A stretch of DNA of 34,291 bases from Gemmatimonadales bacterium (lineage in GTDB: Bacteria > Gemmatimonadota > Gemmatimonadetes > Gemmatimonadales > GWC2-71-9): contig JAICVB010000004.1 of the NCBI GenBank assembly GCA_025935545.1, positions 1 through 34,291 on the forward strand. The letters run 5' to 3'. This document shows positions 15,226-23,698 of this stretch, one piece after another. The translations under genes and the position numbers were made by a program. The notes beneath the pieces were generated by a model. It had not been told where the DNA came from and made no database searches. It was given only the letters and a program-made list of their open reading frames with translations. The stretch's first letter is position 1; every line of letters begins with the position of its first letter.

Positions 15226-17148
15226 TCAGTCGCCCGCGGCGGGCGACGGCCGGAGCCCGGTAAGGCACTCGGCAAGCCCGTAGGCCGGCACCATGTCGTG
15301 CCACGGCGGGGGAGCCGGGATGCGGAGCGTGTCCCCCCCGCCGCCGGCCGTGACGGTAAACCCGGTCCACCGGCCCCGATGCGCCGCTTCCCGGAGCGAC
15401 GGGTGCGCCCGTCCATACCACGCCGGCACGCACCGCGCGCTCACCAGCACGCCCGTGATACCAGACCGCGCCAGCCAGCGCGAGTGCCACGCCGTCCACG
15501 GCGACCCGAAGAAGGTGCGGAGCTCGACCATGCGTTGCGCCGCGTCCGGCTCGGCGTGGTTGGCGTACTGCAGGTCGGCGACATAGAAGGGCCGTCCGGT
15601 GTAGGCCGTCAGGCTGAATCCCCGTAGCGGGCGGCGGTAGTCCTCCGCCGGATCCGCCAGGTCGCTTGCGATCAGCACGCCGCCCCGGTCCGGCAGCCGC
15701 TGGAGCACCTCGAGCAGCCCCACATCCTCCTCCGCCTGGTACCCCGCCGCCGGCGCGGCGAGCGACGGCACGATGAACAGCAGCGGCGACGCCGCCGTCA
15801 TCCAGCCCACTCCGTGCGCGATCCGCAGTCGTCCGCCGCGCAGGCGCCGCGCGCTCTCGATCAGCCCGGCGATGCTCAGCAGCGCGACGAGCAGGCGCAA
15901 CGGCTGCAGCGAGATGGCAAAGTCGGCGCGTTGAGTGGGATCGGCCCCCAGCTGGACCATCCGGCTCACGATCTCCGGGCGGACCGGGATCCGCACCAGC
16001 GCCCAGAATGCGCCGAGGACCAGCACGCCGGCCGCCGCCGTGAGGAGGAGCGTCCGGACGGCGAGGTTGCGGCGAAGGTAGCGCCGCGCCGCGAGCAGGG
16101 CGCCGAGCAGGAGCGCCACCGGCACGAGCCGATCCTCCACGAAGGGAAACTCGGTTCGCCCCGGCGCCCACGCCGGGGTGCCGAAGCGCCCGTCGATGTG
16201 CGGCAAGGCAGCCAGCAGCCCCGCCGCGAGCATCGCGGCCGCGAGCGCCGCCGTGAGCACGCGCCCGCTGCGCGGCCGGAATCCCGGCACGCCCGCCATG
16301 TAGCCAAGGCCGGTGAGCCCGGCGAGCAGGCCGTAGCCGACGAAGGATTGCGGCTTGATCATGACAAGCGCCCCGAGACCCGCGGCGGCCAGGAAGGTTC
16401 CTGCGGGCCAGGGCTCGGCGTCGAGGAGGAGCGCCAGCGCCGCCATGCCCGCGGCGATGGCCTGGAAGGTGTTGAGGGCGATGTCCGGCGAGAACGTCCA
16501 CAGCACCGAACTGGTCCGGCACGACGTGAGGACGAGACAGTACGCCGTGGTCGGCAGGGTGAAGGCCACGCCCGGGAGCGCCATCACGATGCCGGTCGCG
16601 GCCACCGCCGCGGCGGCGCTCACTCCCCGGGTGGAGAGGAGCCGCACGCCGGCGATGGCGAAGGTAACGGTGCACAGCAGCGGGACCAGGGCAAACAACA
16701 CAGCCCCCGGATCGACGCCGAGGCTGCGCCGGGCGGCGCCGGCAAACCAGGCGGGCCCGACGTGGTACGTGATCGGGACGCCCGCGTAGTCGAGGGACCT
16801 GCCGAGGCCGCCCGTCCGCGCGATGGCCTGAGCGTGGCCCAGAGCGTACTGCCAGTCAACGTTCCAGACGAGCGCCGGGTGGTGGCCGAGGACCCGGATC
16901 GCCTCGAGCTCCGTCGTCGCGAGCGCGGCCAGGGCCATGCCGACGAGGCCCATCACCGGGAACGCGCTCCACGGAGCACCAATCCCCCGGCGCACCGCCG
17001 CCGCGACCGCCCATCCTGTCCCGCCCGCCCAGGCCGCCAGCGCCACGACGAGCACGAGGCTGCGGAGGCTGTCGGGAATCGCCGGCGCCGCGGCGACGGC
17101 CACCGCGCCCAGGACAGCCGACGCCAGGGCCGCGCGTGTCGGCGTCAC
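15226..17148 (-). CDS. Large polytopic membrane protein, GT-C-like, unknown substrate
   Basis: A protein of 640 residues starting at the GTG at 17148, chosen over the longer open frame (from 17304) because GAGG lies 5 bases upstream and the hydrophobic N-terminus begins right after it. About ten or more hydrophobic helices fill residues ~5-500. An extracytoplasmic-looking loop near residues 105-150 (NVDWQYALGHAQ, then PITYHVGPAWFAGAAR) has the layout of the first large loop in GT-C glycosyltransferases, though no clear DxD is visible. The C-terminal ~130 residues are soluble and contain a segment GGVLIASDLADPAEDYRRPL, like C-terminal domains of exported-polymer or arabinosyl-type transferases. 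Function is not assigned. It converges with the nirK operon over a 49-base gap. Confidence 0.8.
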   Translation of the reverse strand: MTPTRAALASAVLGAVAVAAAPAIPDSLRSLVLVVALAAWAGGTGWAVAAAVRRGIGAPWSAFPVMGLVGMALAALATTELEAIRVLGHHPALVWNVDWQYALGHAQAIARTGGLGRSLDYAGVPITYHVGPAWFAGAARRSLGVDPGAVLFALVPLLCTVTFAIAGVRLLSTRGVSAAAAVAATGIVMALPGVAFTLPTTAYCLVLTSCRTSSVLWTFSPDIALNTFQAIAAGMAALALLLDAEPWPAGTFLAAAGLGALVMIKPQSFVGYGLLAGLTGLGYMAGVPGFRPRSGRVLTAALAAAMLAAGLLAALPHIDGRFGTPAWAPGRTEFPFVEDRLVPVALLLGALLAARRYLRRNLAVRTLLLTAAAGVLVLGAFWALVRIPVRPEIVSRMVQLGADPTQRADFAISLQPLRLLVALLSIAGLIESARRLRGGRLRIAHGVGWMTAASPLLFIVPSLAAPAAGYQAEEDVGLLEVLQRLPDRGGVLIASDLADPAEDYRRPLRGFSLTAYTGRPFYVADLQYANHAEPDAAQRMVELRTFFGSPWTAWHSRWLARSGITGVLVSARCVPAWYGRAHPSLREAAHRGRWTGFTVTAGGGGDTLRIPAPPPWHDMVPAYGLAECLTGLRPSPAAGD

Positions 17149-17373
17149 GCCACCTCGAGCAACGGGAGCCGGTTGCACCGCCGACAGAGCAATCCCCGCC
17201 TCCCGTCCGACCGCTGGTGATGCGCTCGATCCCCGTCGCCCGGCCCGGCAGGGGGACGCCAGTCGGAAGATGCACCAAACGGCCGGGCGCGCCAGCAGGG
17301 GCACTCTCGGGCCGCGGCGGCTTGGGGCGGGGCGGGTTGCGCCGACTCGGGGGGTGACCGAGCTTTGAGGCCC
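17149..17373. other. Intergenic region upstream of tRNA-Ser(TGA)
   Basis: These 225 bases lie between the start of the minus-strand membrane protein and the plus-strand tRNA-Ser. The region must hold promoters in both directions. It is GC rich with a short hairpin (CTCGG/CCGAG) near 17346-17362. Neither promoter was recognised with confidence, and no coding region is supported. Confidence 0.35.
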
Positions 17374-17460
17374 GGCGTGGTGGCAGAGTGGTTTAATGCA
17401 GCGGTCTTGAAAACCGCCGTACCCTAGCGGGTACCGTGAGTTCGAATCTCACCCACGCCG
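17374..17460 (+). tRNA. tRNA-Ser (anticodon TGA)
   Basis: The 87-base cloverleaf has acceptor stem GGCGTGG (17374-17380) pairing with CCACGCC (17453-17459) and a G discriminator. The anticodon stem GCGGT/ACCGC encloses loop CTTGAAA with anticodon TGA, which reads UCA and other UCN serine codons. A long variable arm follows (TACC CTAGC GGGTA), typical of serine tRNAs. The T stem GTGAG/CTCAC encloses TTCGAAT. CCA is not encoded. The anticodon TGA, not TCA, rules out tRNA-Sec. Confidence 0.97.
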
Positions 17461-17462
17461 CT

Positions 17463-17939
17463 TCATTCGCGGGCCAGCGTAAAGGTTCCGGCCGCGGTGA
17501 CGCTGTCGCCCGTCGCTTTCACCTCATAGCGACATTCGGCCAGGCCCGCGCCGGTCGTGGCCGGGCCGCCGGACGGCGGCGATGGCGTCGACGCGGTGAA
17601 GGCACAGGCCTCGGCGCGATAGCTCAGCGACGTCGCCGAGACCGCGGCGCCGACCACCGGCACCCGGCCGGTGCGAAGCGTCAGGACCCCGACCGGGATG
17701 CATGTGGTGCTCACCACGCCCGAGAATCCCCCCACGTCATTGCTCGGCTCGCGGACGAAGCCGACGGTGCCGGTCTCGTAGCACTTGACCTCGCTCCCGG
17801 CAACCGACGTCGACACGATGAAGCGATACGTCCAGCCCCCGAGTGACGACCCGAGGCTCGGCGCCGTCGGCTCCGTGCAGGCCGCGAGCGCCAGCATGGC
17901 AAGCAGTGCGAAGGAGCGATTCAGCCGCTCAGGCATCAT
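17463..17939 (-). CDS. Small lipoprotein of unknown function
   Basis: A predicted lipoprotein of 158 residues (157 if the second of two adjacent ATGs is used; that one, at 17936, sits 6 bases after AGGG). The signal peptide ends with a LALAAC lipobox (Cys21), followed by a short Thr/Pro/Ser linker. The mature region alternates hydrophobic and polar residues (WTYRFIVSTSVAGSEVKCYETGTV, shown here only as a beta-strand pattern). It contains four Cys (KCYE, TTCIP, EACAF and AECRY), probably forming two disulfides. No family was recognised. It ends 2 bases after the tRNA on the opposite strand and is divergent from the beta-helix gene with only 45 bases between starts. Confidence 0.72.
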   Translation of the reverse strand: MMPERLNRSFALLAMLALAACTEPTAPSLGSSLGGWTYRFIVSTSVAGSEVKCYETGTVGFVREPSNDVGGFSGVVSTTCIPVGVLTLRTGRVPVVGAAVSATSLSYRAEACAFTASTPSPPSGGPATTGAGLAECRYEVKATGDSVTAAGTFTLARE

Positions 17940-17984
17940 AGACCCTGCCGTCGTACGAGGGATTCGAGCTGCGGTGAACTTCTC

Positions 17985-20180
17985 ATGAGAGCGGCCTTCC
18001 GCATCAGTGTCGCCCTGCTCTGCTGCGTGCCGCCCACCGGTGCGCTGGCGCAGGTCAGCCGGCCGCCCGCCGTCGTGAGACCGCGGGCGGGCATGGTCGT
18101 CACGGAATCGGTCCGCATTGAGCCTGGCCGGTGGATGCTCCCGGCGCCGACGGACACCGCCGCCATCACCGTCCGCGGCTCAAATATCACCCTGGACCTG
18201 AGCGGCGTCACCCTTCTCGGCACTGACCCCGGCGCCCCGCCCGACCAGGCCCGGGGAGTCGCCATCCTCATCGATGGCGGCGCCAACATCCGGGTGCGCG
18301 CAGGCCGGGTTCGCGGATACCGGGTCGGAATCCTTGCGCGCGGGACTCGCGGCCTCACGCTCGACGACAACGACCTGAGCTACAACTGGAAGCCCCGCCT
18401 CTTCAGCGAGCGGGAGCATGAGAGTCTGGTGGACTGGCTCTCCCATCACCACAACGAGAAGGACGAGTGGCTCCGCTTCGGCGCCGGCGCCTACCTGAGC
18501 GACGTGACGGGGGGCGAGATCCGCGGCAACCGGATCGAGCAGGGCATGGAAGGCCTCATGCTCGTGCGCTCCGACAGCGTCCTCATCTGGAACAACACCA
18601 TCGAGTTCAACTCGGGCGTCGGGATCGGGCTCTACCGCTCGTCGGCGAACACCATCGTCCACAATCACGCGAGCTACAACGTCCGCGGCTACAGCCACGG
18701 GTTCTACCGACGAGGCCAGGATTCCGCCGACCTGCTGCTCTACGAACAGAGCTCCCGCAACGTAGTCGCCTTCAATTCCATGACGCACGGCGGGGACGGA
18801 CTGTTTCTGTGGGCCGGGCAGTCCACCATGGACACGGGCGCCGGGGGAGCGAACGACAATCTGTTCTACGCGAACGATTTCAGCTTCGCCCCGACCAACG
18901 CCATGGAGGCGACGTTCAGCCGGAACCGGTTCATCGGCAACCGCGCGACCGGCTCGGACAACGGTCTCTGGGGAGGGTACAGCTTCGCTTCCGAGATCCG
19001 CGACAACACTTTCGGGGGCAACCGGACCGGGATCGCGATCGAGCACGGCCAGGACAACCTGATCGCCGGCAACCGCTTCGACGGCGACTCGGTGGCGATC
19101 AACCTCTGGGCCAATCCGATCGAGCCGTCGGACTGGGGCTATCCGAGGCATCGCGACACGCGGAGCCGCGACTACCGCATCGTCGGCAACCGGTTCACGG
19201 GGAACCGCGTCGCCGTCCGCGTCGCCGGCAGCGCGAATGTCGGCATCCGCGGGAACACGGTGACCTCGGTGGACACGGTGCTCGCTCGGCGCGACAGCTC
19301 GGATGTGACCATGACGGCGGATCCCGCGCCACCCTCCGCGGCGGACAGCTCCCTTCCCTCCCCGCGACCCGGCGGGCTCCGTATCGCCGACGATCGGCTT
19401 GCCGCGCGGGACCGGTCGGCCATCCTCGTGGACGAATGGGGCCCGTATGACTGGCGCTTTCCGCGGCTGTGGCCGGTCGCCGCGGCAACCGACTCGGTGA
19501 ACCGCCTCAGAGTTCTGGGCCCGCCGGGACGCTGGCGGGTCGTGAGCCGACGAGGCGTCACATCGCTGTCAAAGACGCGCGGAGCCGTCGGCGACACGCT
19601 CGCAGTAGTGCCCGTCGGCGCGTCGTCCGCCGACTGGGAGGTAATCCTCGAGTACCGTGGCGCCGAAACCCTCTCTCAACGGGGCGTTCGGCGGCGCGCC
19701 GGCAGCCCGGTCCGCTTCGGCTATTCCCGGTTCGACCCGCTCCGCGACTGGCAGGTCGCCTTCTTCGCCTGGGCGGACAGCACGGATCCGCGGCACCGGC
19801 CGGAGCGCTTCGAGGCACTGCTGCGCACCTCCCCACTCGTCACCCGTCGCGAGCGTCGGCTCGACTACATGTGGTATCGCCCGACCATCCCGGCCCTTCC
19901 TGCCGAGCGGTTCGCCGCGGTTGCGACGACGACGGTGTCGCTCGCACCCGGCACGTACACCCTCCGGACCATCAGCGATGACGCGGTGCGGGTCCGCGTG
20001 GATGGCCGACTCGTGATCGACCACTGGGCGCCGCACGAGTCCGCCGTGGACCATGCGGCGATCACCGGCGGACGGCACGAGATCCGGGTCGAATACGTCC
20101 AGGTCGATGGCTGGGTCGAGCTGCGGGCGGAAATCGTGCGCGGAAGCGACGTCTCGGAGGGCTCACCCGGCCCGCACTGA
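17985..20180 (+). CDS. Exported right-handed beta-helix protein with C-terminal PA14 domain
   Basis: A protein of 731 residues with a cleavable signal peptide (about 1-23, ending GALA|Q). Residues ~60-440 are parallel beta-helix repeats with recurrent GN.I, NNTI, GNRF, DNTFGGN and GNTV turns, like NosD/pectate-lyase-type carbohydrate-active or surface proteins. Residues ~590-720 form a PA14-like domain: LAPGTYTLRTISDDAVRVRV is followed by DGRLVIDHWAPHES, then GRHEIRVEYVQVDGW, the usual order for this sugar-binding beta-barrel. Beta-helix plus PA14 suggests polysaccharide binding or degradation outside the cytoplasm. No catalytic set could be pinned down, so it is not called an enzyme. It shares a 45-base divergent gap with a lipoprotein gene and lies between two tRNA-Ser genes. 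Confidence 0.87.
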   Translation: MRAAFRISVALLCCVPPTGALAQVSRPPAVVRPRAGMVVTESVRIEPGRWMLPAPTDTAAITVRGSNITLDLSGVTLLGTDPGAPPDQARGVAILIDGGANIRVRAGRVRGYRVGILARGTRGLTLDDNDLSYNWKPRLFSEREHESLVDWLSHHHNEKDEWLRFGAGAYLSDVTGGEIRGNRIEQGMEGLMLVRSDSVLIWNNTIEFNSGVGIGLYRSSANTIVHNHASYNVRGYSHGFYRRGQDSADLLLYEQSSRNVVAFNSMTHGGDGLFLWAGQSTMDTGAGGANDNLFYANDFSFAPTNAMEATFSRNRFIGNRATGSDNGLWGGYSFASEIRDNTFGGNRTGIAIEHGQDNLIAGNRFDGDSVAINLWANPIEPSDWGYPRHRDTRSRDYRIVGNRFTGNRVAVRVAGSANVGIRGNTVTSVDTVLARRDSSDVTMTADPAPPSAADSSLPSPRPGGLRIADDRLAARDRSAILVDEWGPYDWRFPRLWPVAAATDSVNRLRVLGPPGRWRVVSRRGVTSLSKTRGAVGDTLAVVPVGASSADWEVILEYRGAETLSQRGVRRRAGSPVRFGYSRFDPLRDWQVAFFAWADSTDPRHRPERFEALLRTSPLVTRRERRLDYMWYRPTIPALPAERFAAVATTTVSLAPGTYTLRTISDDAVRVRVDGRLVIDHWAPHESAVDHAAITGGRHEIRVEYVQVDGWVELRAEIVRGSDVSEGSPGPH

Positions 20181-20224
20181 GCCTTGCGCCACCTGCCTCC
20201 CCGGGCGATTTTCCGCGCACTCCG

Positions 20225-20314
<90 letters not shown>

Positions 20315-20321
20315 CTCTTCC

Positions 20322-20349
20322 GAGGGTCTACCGGCACCGGTAGACCCTT
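20322..20349 (+). terminator. Hairpin, possible terminator after tRNA-Ser(GCT)
   Basis: GGGTCTACCG (20324-20333) pairs perfectly with CGGTAGACCC (20338-20347) around a GCAC loop, extended by an A-T and a G-T pair. It lies 8 bases after the tRNA and 30 bases before gltX. Only a short T-containing tail follows, so it may act as a terminator or as an RNA-processing hairpin. Confidence 0.6.
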
Positions 20350-20379
20350 CGTGCTTGGAATCCCCGACGACCTGTGCCC

Positions 20380-21801
20380 ATGACCGCTCCGCGCGTCCGC
20401 TTCGCTCCGTCGCCCACCGGCTACCTGCATGTGGGGGGCGCACGGACGGCCCTCTTCAACTGGTTCCTCGCCCGGAAGACGGGGGGAACGTTCGTGCTCC
20501 GGATCGAGGATACCGACCGCGAGCGCAGCACGGACGCGCACACCCGTGTGATCCTCGAAGGGCTCACCTGGCTCGGGGTGACCTGGGACGAGGGTCCCTT
20601 TTTCCAGGGCGCCTTCGGTGATCGCCACCGGGCGGACGCCGAGCGTCTCCTGGCGGCCGGCGCGGCCTACCGATGCTTCTGCACCCGGGAGGAGCTGGAC
20701 GCCCAGCGTGCCGCGGCGGAGCGCGCGGGCGGCGGATTCCGCTACGACGGCCGCTGCCGGCACCTCGCACAAGCCGACATCCAATCGCGGCTCGGCGCCA
20801 ACGTGCCGTTCACCATCCGGCTCGTCGTGCCCGATACCGAGCTCGCGTGGGACGACGCCGTCCACGGCCGCATCAGCTTCCAGGGCCGGGACCTCGACGA
20901 CTTCGTGATCCTCCGGAGCGATGGCACGGCGATCTACAACCTGGCCGTCGTATCCGACGACATCGCGATGCGCATCACGCACGTGATCCGAGGCGACGAT
21001 CATGTGTCCAACACCCCGAAGCAGATCGCGATCTACCGCGCCCTCGGCGCCGCGGAGCCGGTCTTCGCCCACGTCCCCATGATCCTCGGTACCGACGGGA
21101 AGAAGCTGAGCAAGCGTCACGGCGCGACCGCGGTCGGCGACTACCAGGACCTCGGCATCCTGCCCGCGGCCATGCGGAACTTCCTCGCCCTGCTCGGATG
21201 GTCGCCCGGGGGCGACCGCGAGATCATGCCGGAGGCGGAGCTGATCGCGGCGTTTTCCCTGGAAGGGATCCAGAGCAAGCCGGCCGTGTTCGACACCGTC
21301 AAGCTGGAGTGGATGAACGGGCAGTACCTCTCCGCCGCGGACGCCGCCGACCTCGTCCCGGCCGTGGAGCGGCAGCTCGCCGTGCTTGGCGTCTCGCCGG
21401 AGGGGCGCGACCTCAGGCCCCTGATCGACGCGGTGAAGCTCCGCTCCCGCACTCTCCTGCAGCTGGCCGAGCAGGTCGCGGTCCGGCTGGCGGGACCGCG
21501 CGGTGAGCCGGATGAGCGCGCCGCCGCGCTCCGGCGGAAGCTCGGGCCCGACTTTGCCCGGAACCTGGTGATCGTGGCCGACGCGCTCCGCGCCGTCCCC
21601 GCCGAGCAGTGGACCGCCGACATTCTGCTGGAGCGCGTGAGGACCGCGGCCGAGGCCGCGGGCCTCAAGCTGGGGGACGCGATGCAGCCCGTGCGTGTCG
21701 CGCTCACCGGCTCGACGGTGTCCGAGCCCGTCAACGAGCTGCTCGCCACGGTGGGCCCGGAGGCGAGCCTCCGCCGCATCGAGGCCGCGGCCGGCACCTG
21801 A
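20380..21801 (+). CDS. gltX: Glutamate--tRNA ligase
   Basis: Class I synthetase charging tRNA-Glu in the cytoplasm; it also supplies Glu-tRNA for tetrapyrrole synthesis where that route is used. It has 473 residues, the normal length. The ATG at 20380 is chosen over the GTG at 20374 because the conserved start MTAPRVRFAPSPTG follows directly. Visible motifs are the HIGH-type HVGG (17-20), a CFC...GRCRH zinc-binding cluster near residues 105-132, and the KLSKR version of KMSKS (242-246). The C-terminal helical domain has the anticodon-binding layout. Whether it also mischarges tRNA-Gln cannot be decided without knowing if gatCAB or glnS is present. It is downstream of tRNA-Ser(GCT), separated by a hairpin. 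Confidence 0.97.
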   Translation: MTAPRVRFAPSPTGYLHVGGARTALFNWFLARKTGGTFVLRIEDTDRERSTDAHTRVILEGLTWLGVTWDEGPFFQGAFGDRHRADAERLLAAGAAYRCFCTREELDAQRAAAERAGGGFRYDGRCRHLAQADIQSRLGANVPFTIRLVVPDTELAWDDAVHGRISFQGRDLDDFVILRSDGTAIYNLAVVSDDIAMRITHVIRGDDHVSNTPKQIAIYRALGAAEPVFAHVPMILGTDGKKLSKRHGATAVGDYQDLGILPAAMRNFLALLGWSPGGDREIMPEAELIAAFSLEGIQSKPAVFDTVKLEWMNGQYLSAADAADLVPAVERQLAVLGVSPEGRDLRPLIDAVKLRSRTLLQLAEQVAVRLAGPRGEPDERAAALRRKLGPDFARNLVIVADALRAVPAEQWTADILLERVRTAAEAAGLKLGDAMQPVRVALTGSTVSEPVNELLATVGPEASLRRIEAAAGT

Positions 21802-21821
21802 GCAGGGGGTTATCCTTGGAC

Positions 21822-22412
21822 ATGGACAACGCGAATCCCGCCGGCGAGCCCGCGGGCCAGGGCGAAGCGCCGACGCCGGTCGCGCTCGCGGTGACCGATG
21901 CGCCGGTAGAGCTCAAGGTCGGGCTGGTGGAGGACGAGCGCACGCCGGAAGGGATGGTGTGCATGGGAACCTATCGCGGCGAGCGGCTGGTGGCCCGCTG
22001 CGTGATGCCGCCGGAGGCCTGGCAGCAGGTGCAGGAGTTCGGGCTCTTTGACGAGCCCGTAAAGGTCGTCCTGGTGGCGCGCGAGGCGTCGCCCGGGCTC
22101 CAGTGCCAGCTGTTCGCGATGGTGCGGGTGCCCGACCTCGATGATGACGATGATGGCGAAGGCGAGGAGCCCTGGGCGGCGAGCGTACCCGGCGCGGGAT
22201 ACGAGGCGGCGGTTGCGGATGGGGAGGAGGAGGAGGCCGCCGATGGTGAGGAGGTCACGCCGATCCCGCTCGGCAACATCGTGCGGTTCGATCGCGACCG
22301 GGTCTATCGCGACAGCCTCCCGCACGAGGCCGCCGACATACTCATGAAGGTGATCGAGGGAAAGACGTCGGAGGTGGTGGACCGCGCGCTCGCCGACCTG
22401 CTCGGGCTCTAG
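21822..22412 (+). CDS. Acidic protein of unknown function
   Basis: A protein of 196 residues with an unusually acidic middle: runs of Asp at ~107-112 and Glu at ~133-144. It is folded-looking on both sides: residues ~25-95 have strand-like hydrophobic segments (VELKVGLVED, LVARCVMPPEAW, VKVVLVAREA), and the C-terminus is helical (ILMKVIEGKTSEVVDRALADLLGL). No signal peptide or membrane helix is present, so it is likely cytoplasmic. The ATG at 21822 is used, but a TTG at 21816 lies 6 bases after AGGGGG (21804-21809) and may be the true start. It follows gltX by 20 bases and its stop directly abuts the convergent gene. Family not recognised. Confidence 0.72.
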   Translation: MDNANPAGEPAGQGEAPTPVALAVTDAPVELKVGLVEDERTPEGMVCMGTYRGERLVARCVMPPEAWQQVQEFGLFDEPVKVVLVAREASPGLQCQLFAMVRVPDLDDDDDGEGEEPWAASVPGAGYEAAVADGEEEEAADGEEVTPIPLGNIVRFDRDRVYRDSLPHEAADILMKVIEGKTSEVVDRALADLLGL

Positions 22413-22847
22413 CTAGACCAGCATCTCCAGGCGGAACCGCCAGATTCGCCGCAGCAGATCATCCAGGATGCCGTGCACGACGAAGGCATCCACCGCCGCG
22501 GCGGTCGAGGCCGCATCGGCGCCCCAGAGGCTCACGCGCTTCACGTCCCCCTCCAGGTCGGCCTGCACGAACACGCGCTCTTCCTCGCTGTAGACGGTGG
22601 AGAGATCGGCGATGTACGCCTGGGTGACGGCATTGGCTCCGGGACCGCCGATCGCGATGGTCGGGTTCTGCTGCAGGACCCCGTTGTCGAGGTACCAGTC
22701 GTCCACCACCGTCACGCCGCGCCGGTAGGCGTGACCTTCCCCGCGCCGGTCGATCTCCCGCTTGAGCCAGCCCGCGAGCTCCCGGTCCCGTTCCGCCGAC
22801 GCGCCCGTGACCAGCACGATGGTCTCGTCGGTATCCACCAGCTTCAC
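22413..22847 (-). CDS. Small protein of unknown function, last gene of minus-strand operon
   Basis: A cytoplasmic-looking protein of 144 residues without a signal peptide. The GTG start at 22847 has a strong AGGAGG 7 bases upstream and overlaps the previous stop as GTGA. The sequence begins with a strand-loop (ETIVLVTGASAERDRELAGW) that superficially resembles a nucleotide-binding loop but lacks GxxGxxK or Rossmann glycines in the right order. It then has NPTIAIGGPGANAV and ends in a helical, Arg/Leu-rich tail (ILDDLLRRIWRFRLEML). It abuts the convergent acidic-protein gene with no gap. Its partner by position is the TonB-like protein upstream. No function is proposed. Confidence 0.72.
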   Translation of the reverse strand: MKLVDTDETIVLVTGASAERDRELAGWLKREIDRRGEGHAYRRGVTVVDDWYLDNGVLQQNPTIAIGGPGANAVTQAYIADLSTVYSEEERVFVQADLEGDVKRVSLWGADAASTAAAVDAFVVHGILDDLLRRIWRFRLEMLV

Positions 22848-23698
22848 GGCGTTTCCTCCTCCGTCGGCGCGGCGCGCCGGTTCCGGTCGAATTCCCGCTC
22901 CCGCTCCTTGCGCTCGCGGATCTCGCGAATCTCGCGCTTGAAGTCCTCGACGTTGGCCGAGCGCTGGGCGGCGATGCGGAGATCGTCATAGAGCCAGCCC
23001 GTCCGGTCGAACGCCTTCGAGTCGTTGCCGCCCGGCAGGTGCAGCAGTCCCAGCACGGCGGCCGGAATCTTGAGGCCGGCCACGTAGATGTTGCGGCTGT
23101 CGAGCCCGAACTTCCTGCCGGCCACGGTGGTGGTCCAGCTCGGGAGCGTGGCCGCACGGGATGCCGGGTCGGCGGCGATGCTGTCGAGGAACGCCTGGAT
23201 CGTGGCCGTCACCGCACTGTCCACCAGCTCCACGTGCGAACGGTTGAGGCGCTGGGCCAGCTCCTTCGGTGGCAGCGGCAGCGGCTCGACCCAGAGCTTG
23301 CCGCGCGCCAGGCCGGGCGCAATCCGCTGGACCTGCGGCGCCGACCCCGAGTCGGCCGCCGGCGCCGGCGGCCGGGCGATGGCGGGCGCCCGGGTCGGCG
23401 CGGGCATCGCGGGGCGAGCGGCGGAGGACGGTGCGGCGGAGAGCGGCTGCACCCCTGGCGTCTGCCTGAGCCCCGGTCGATGCGTGGCCGGACGCCGGGG
23501 CAGCACCCGGTCAGGCGCTCCGGCAGCCGGCAACGGCGCCAGCACGACCGGGTCCGACGCCGGCACCAGGAGCCGCGGCGCCCAGCCGCTCACCGCGATG
23601 ATGCCCAGCATGGCGACATGGAGGAGGAGGCTCGCGACCAGCGCGAGCCGCGACCTGCGGGAAGGTGGGGGAAGCTGCAGCTCAAGGCGTCGCGGCAA
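22844..23698 (-). CDS. TonB-like membrane-anchored proline-rich protein
   Basis: A protein of 284 residues with a short basic N-terminus, one transmembrane helix (~17-40) and a Pro/Ala-rich periplasmic stretch (~45-125). The layout is that of TonB or TolA-like anchors, but the C-terminal domain (~130-245) does not show the TonB fold signature. It ends in a highly charged helix (ERKEREREFDRNRR). The TTG start at 23698 overlaps the aminotransferase gene by 17 bases; this is the only junction of the operon that is not a 4-base overlap, so the start is less certain. Its stop overlaps the next GTG. An energy-coupling or envelope-spanning role is inferred from the architecture only. Confidence 0.68.
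   Translation of the reverse strand: MPRRLELQLPPPSRRSRLALVASLLLHVAMLGIIAVSGWAPRLLVPASDPVVLAPLPAAGAPDRVLPRRPATHRPGLRQTPGVQPLSAAPSSAARPAMPAPTRAPAIARPPAPAADSGSAPQVQRIAPGLARGKLWVEPLPLPPKELAQRLNRSHVELVDSAVTATIQAFLDSIAADPASRAATLPSWTTTVAGRKFGLDSRNIYVAGLKIPAAVLGLLHLPGGNDSKAFDRTGWLYDDLRIAAQRSANVEDFKREIREIRERKEREREFDRNRRAAPTEEETP

Noticed and set aside
15229-15247. Perfect 9-base inverted repeat as a bidirectional terminator between convergent genes
   Set aside because: It lies in the last codons of the membrane-protein gene, has a 1-base centre and no T-run; GC-rich Ala/Gly codons can give it by chance.
15814-17220. 468-residue plus-strand open frame inside the large membrane-protein gene
   Set aside because: The minus strand gives hydrophobic helices and a good ribosome site; the plus-strand product is extremely Arg/Glu/Gly rich and looks like a shadow.
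17374-17460. Possible tRNA-Sec, suggested by the nearby selA and long variable arm
   Set aside because: The anticodon is TGA (Ser), not TCA, and the acceptor and T stems have the standard 7 and 5 pairs of a serine tRNA.
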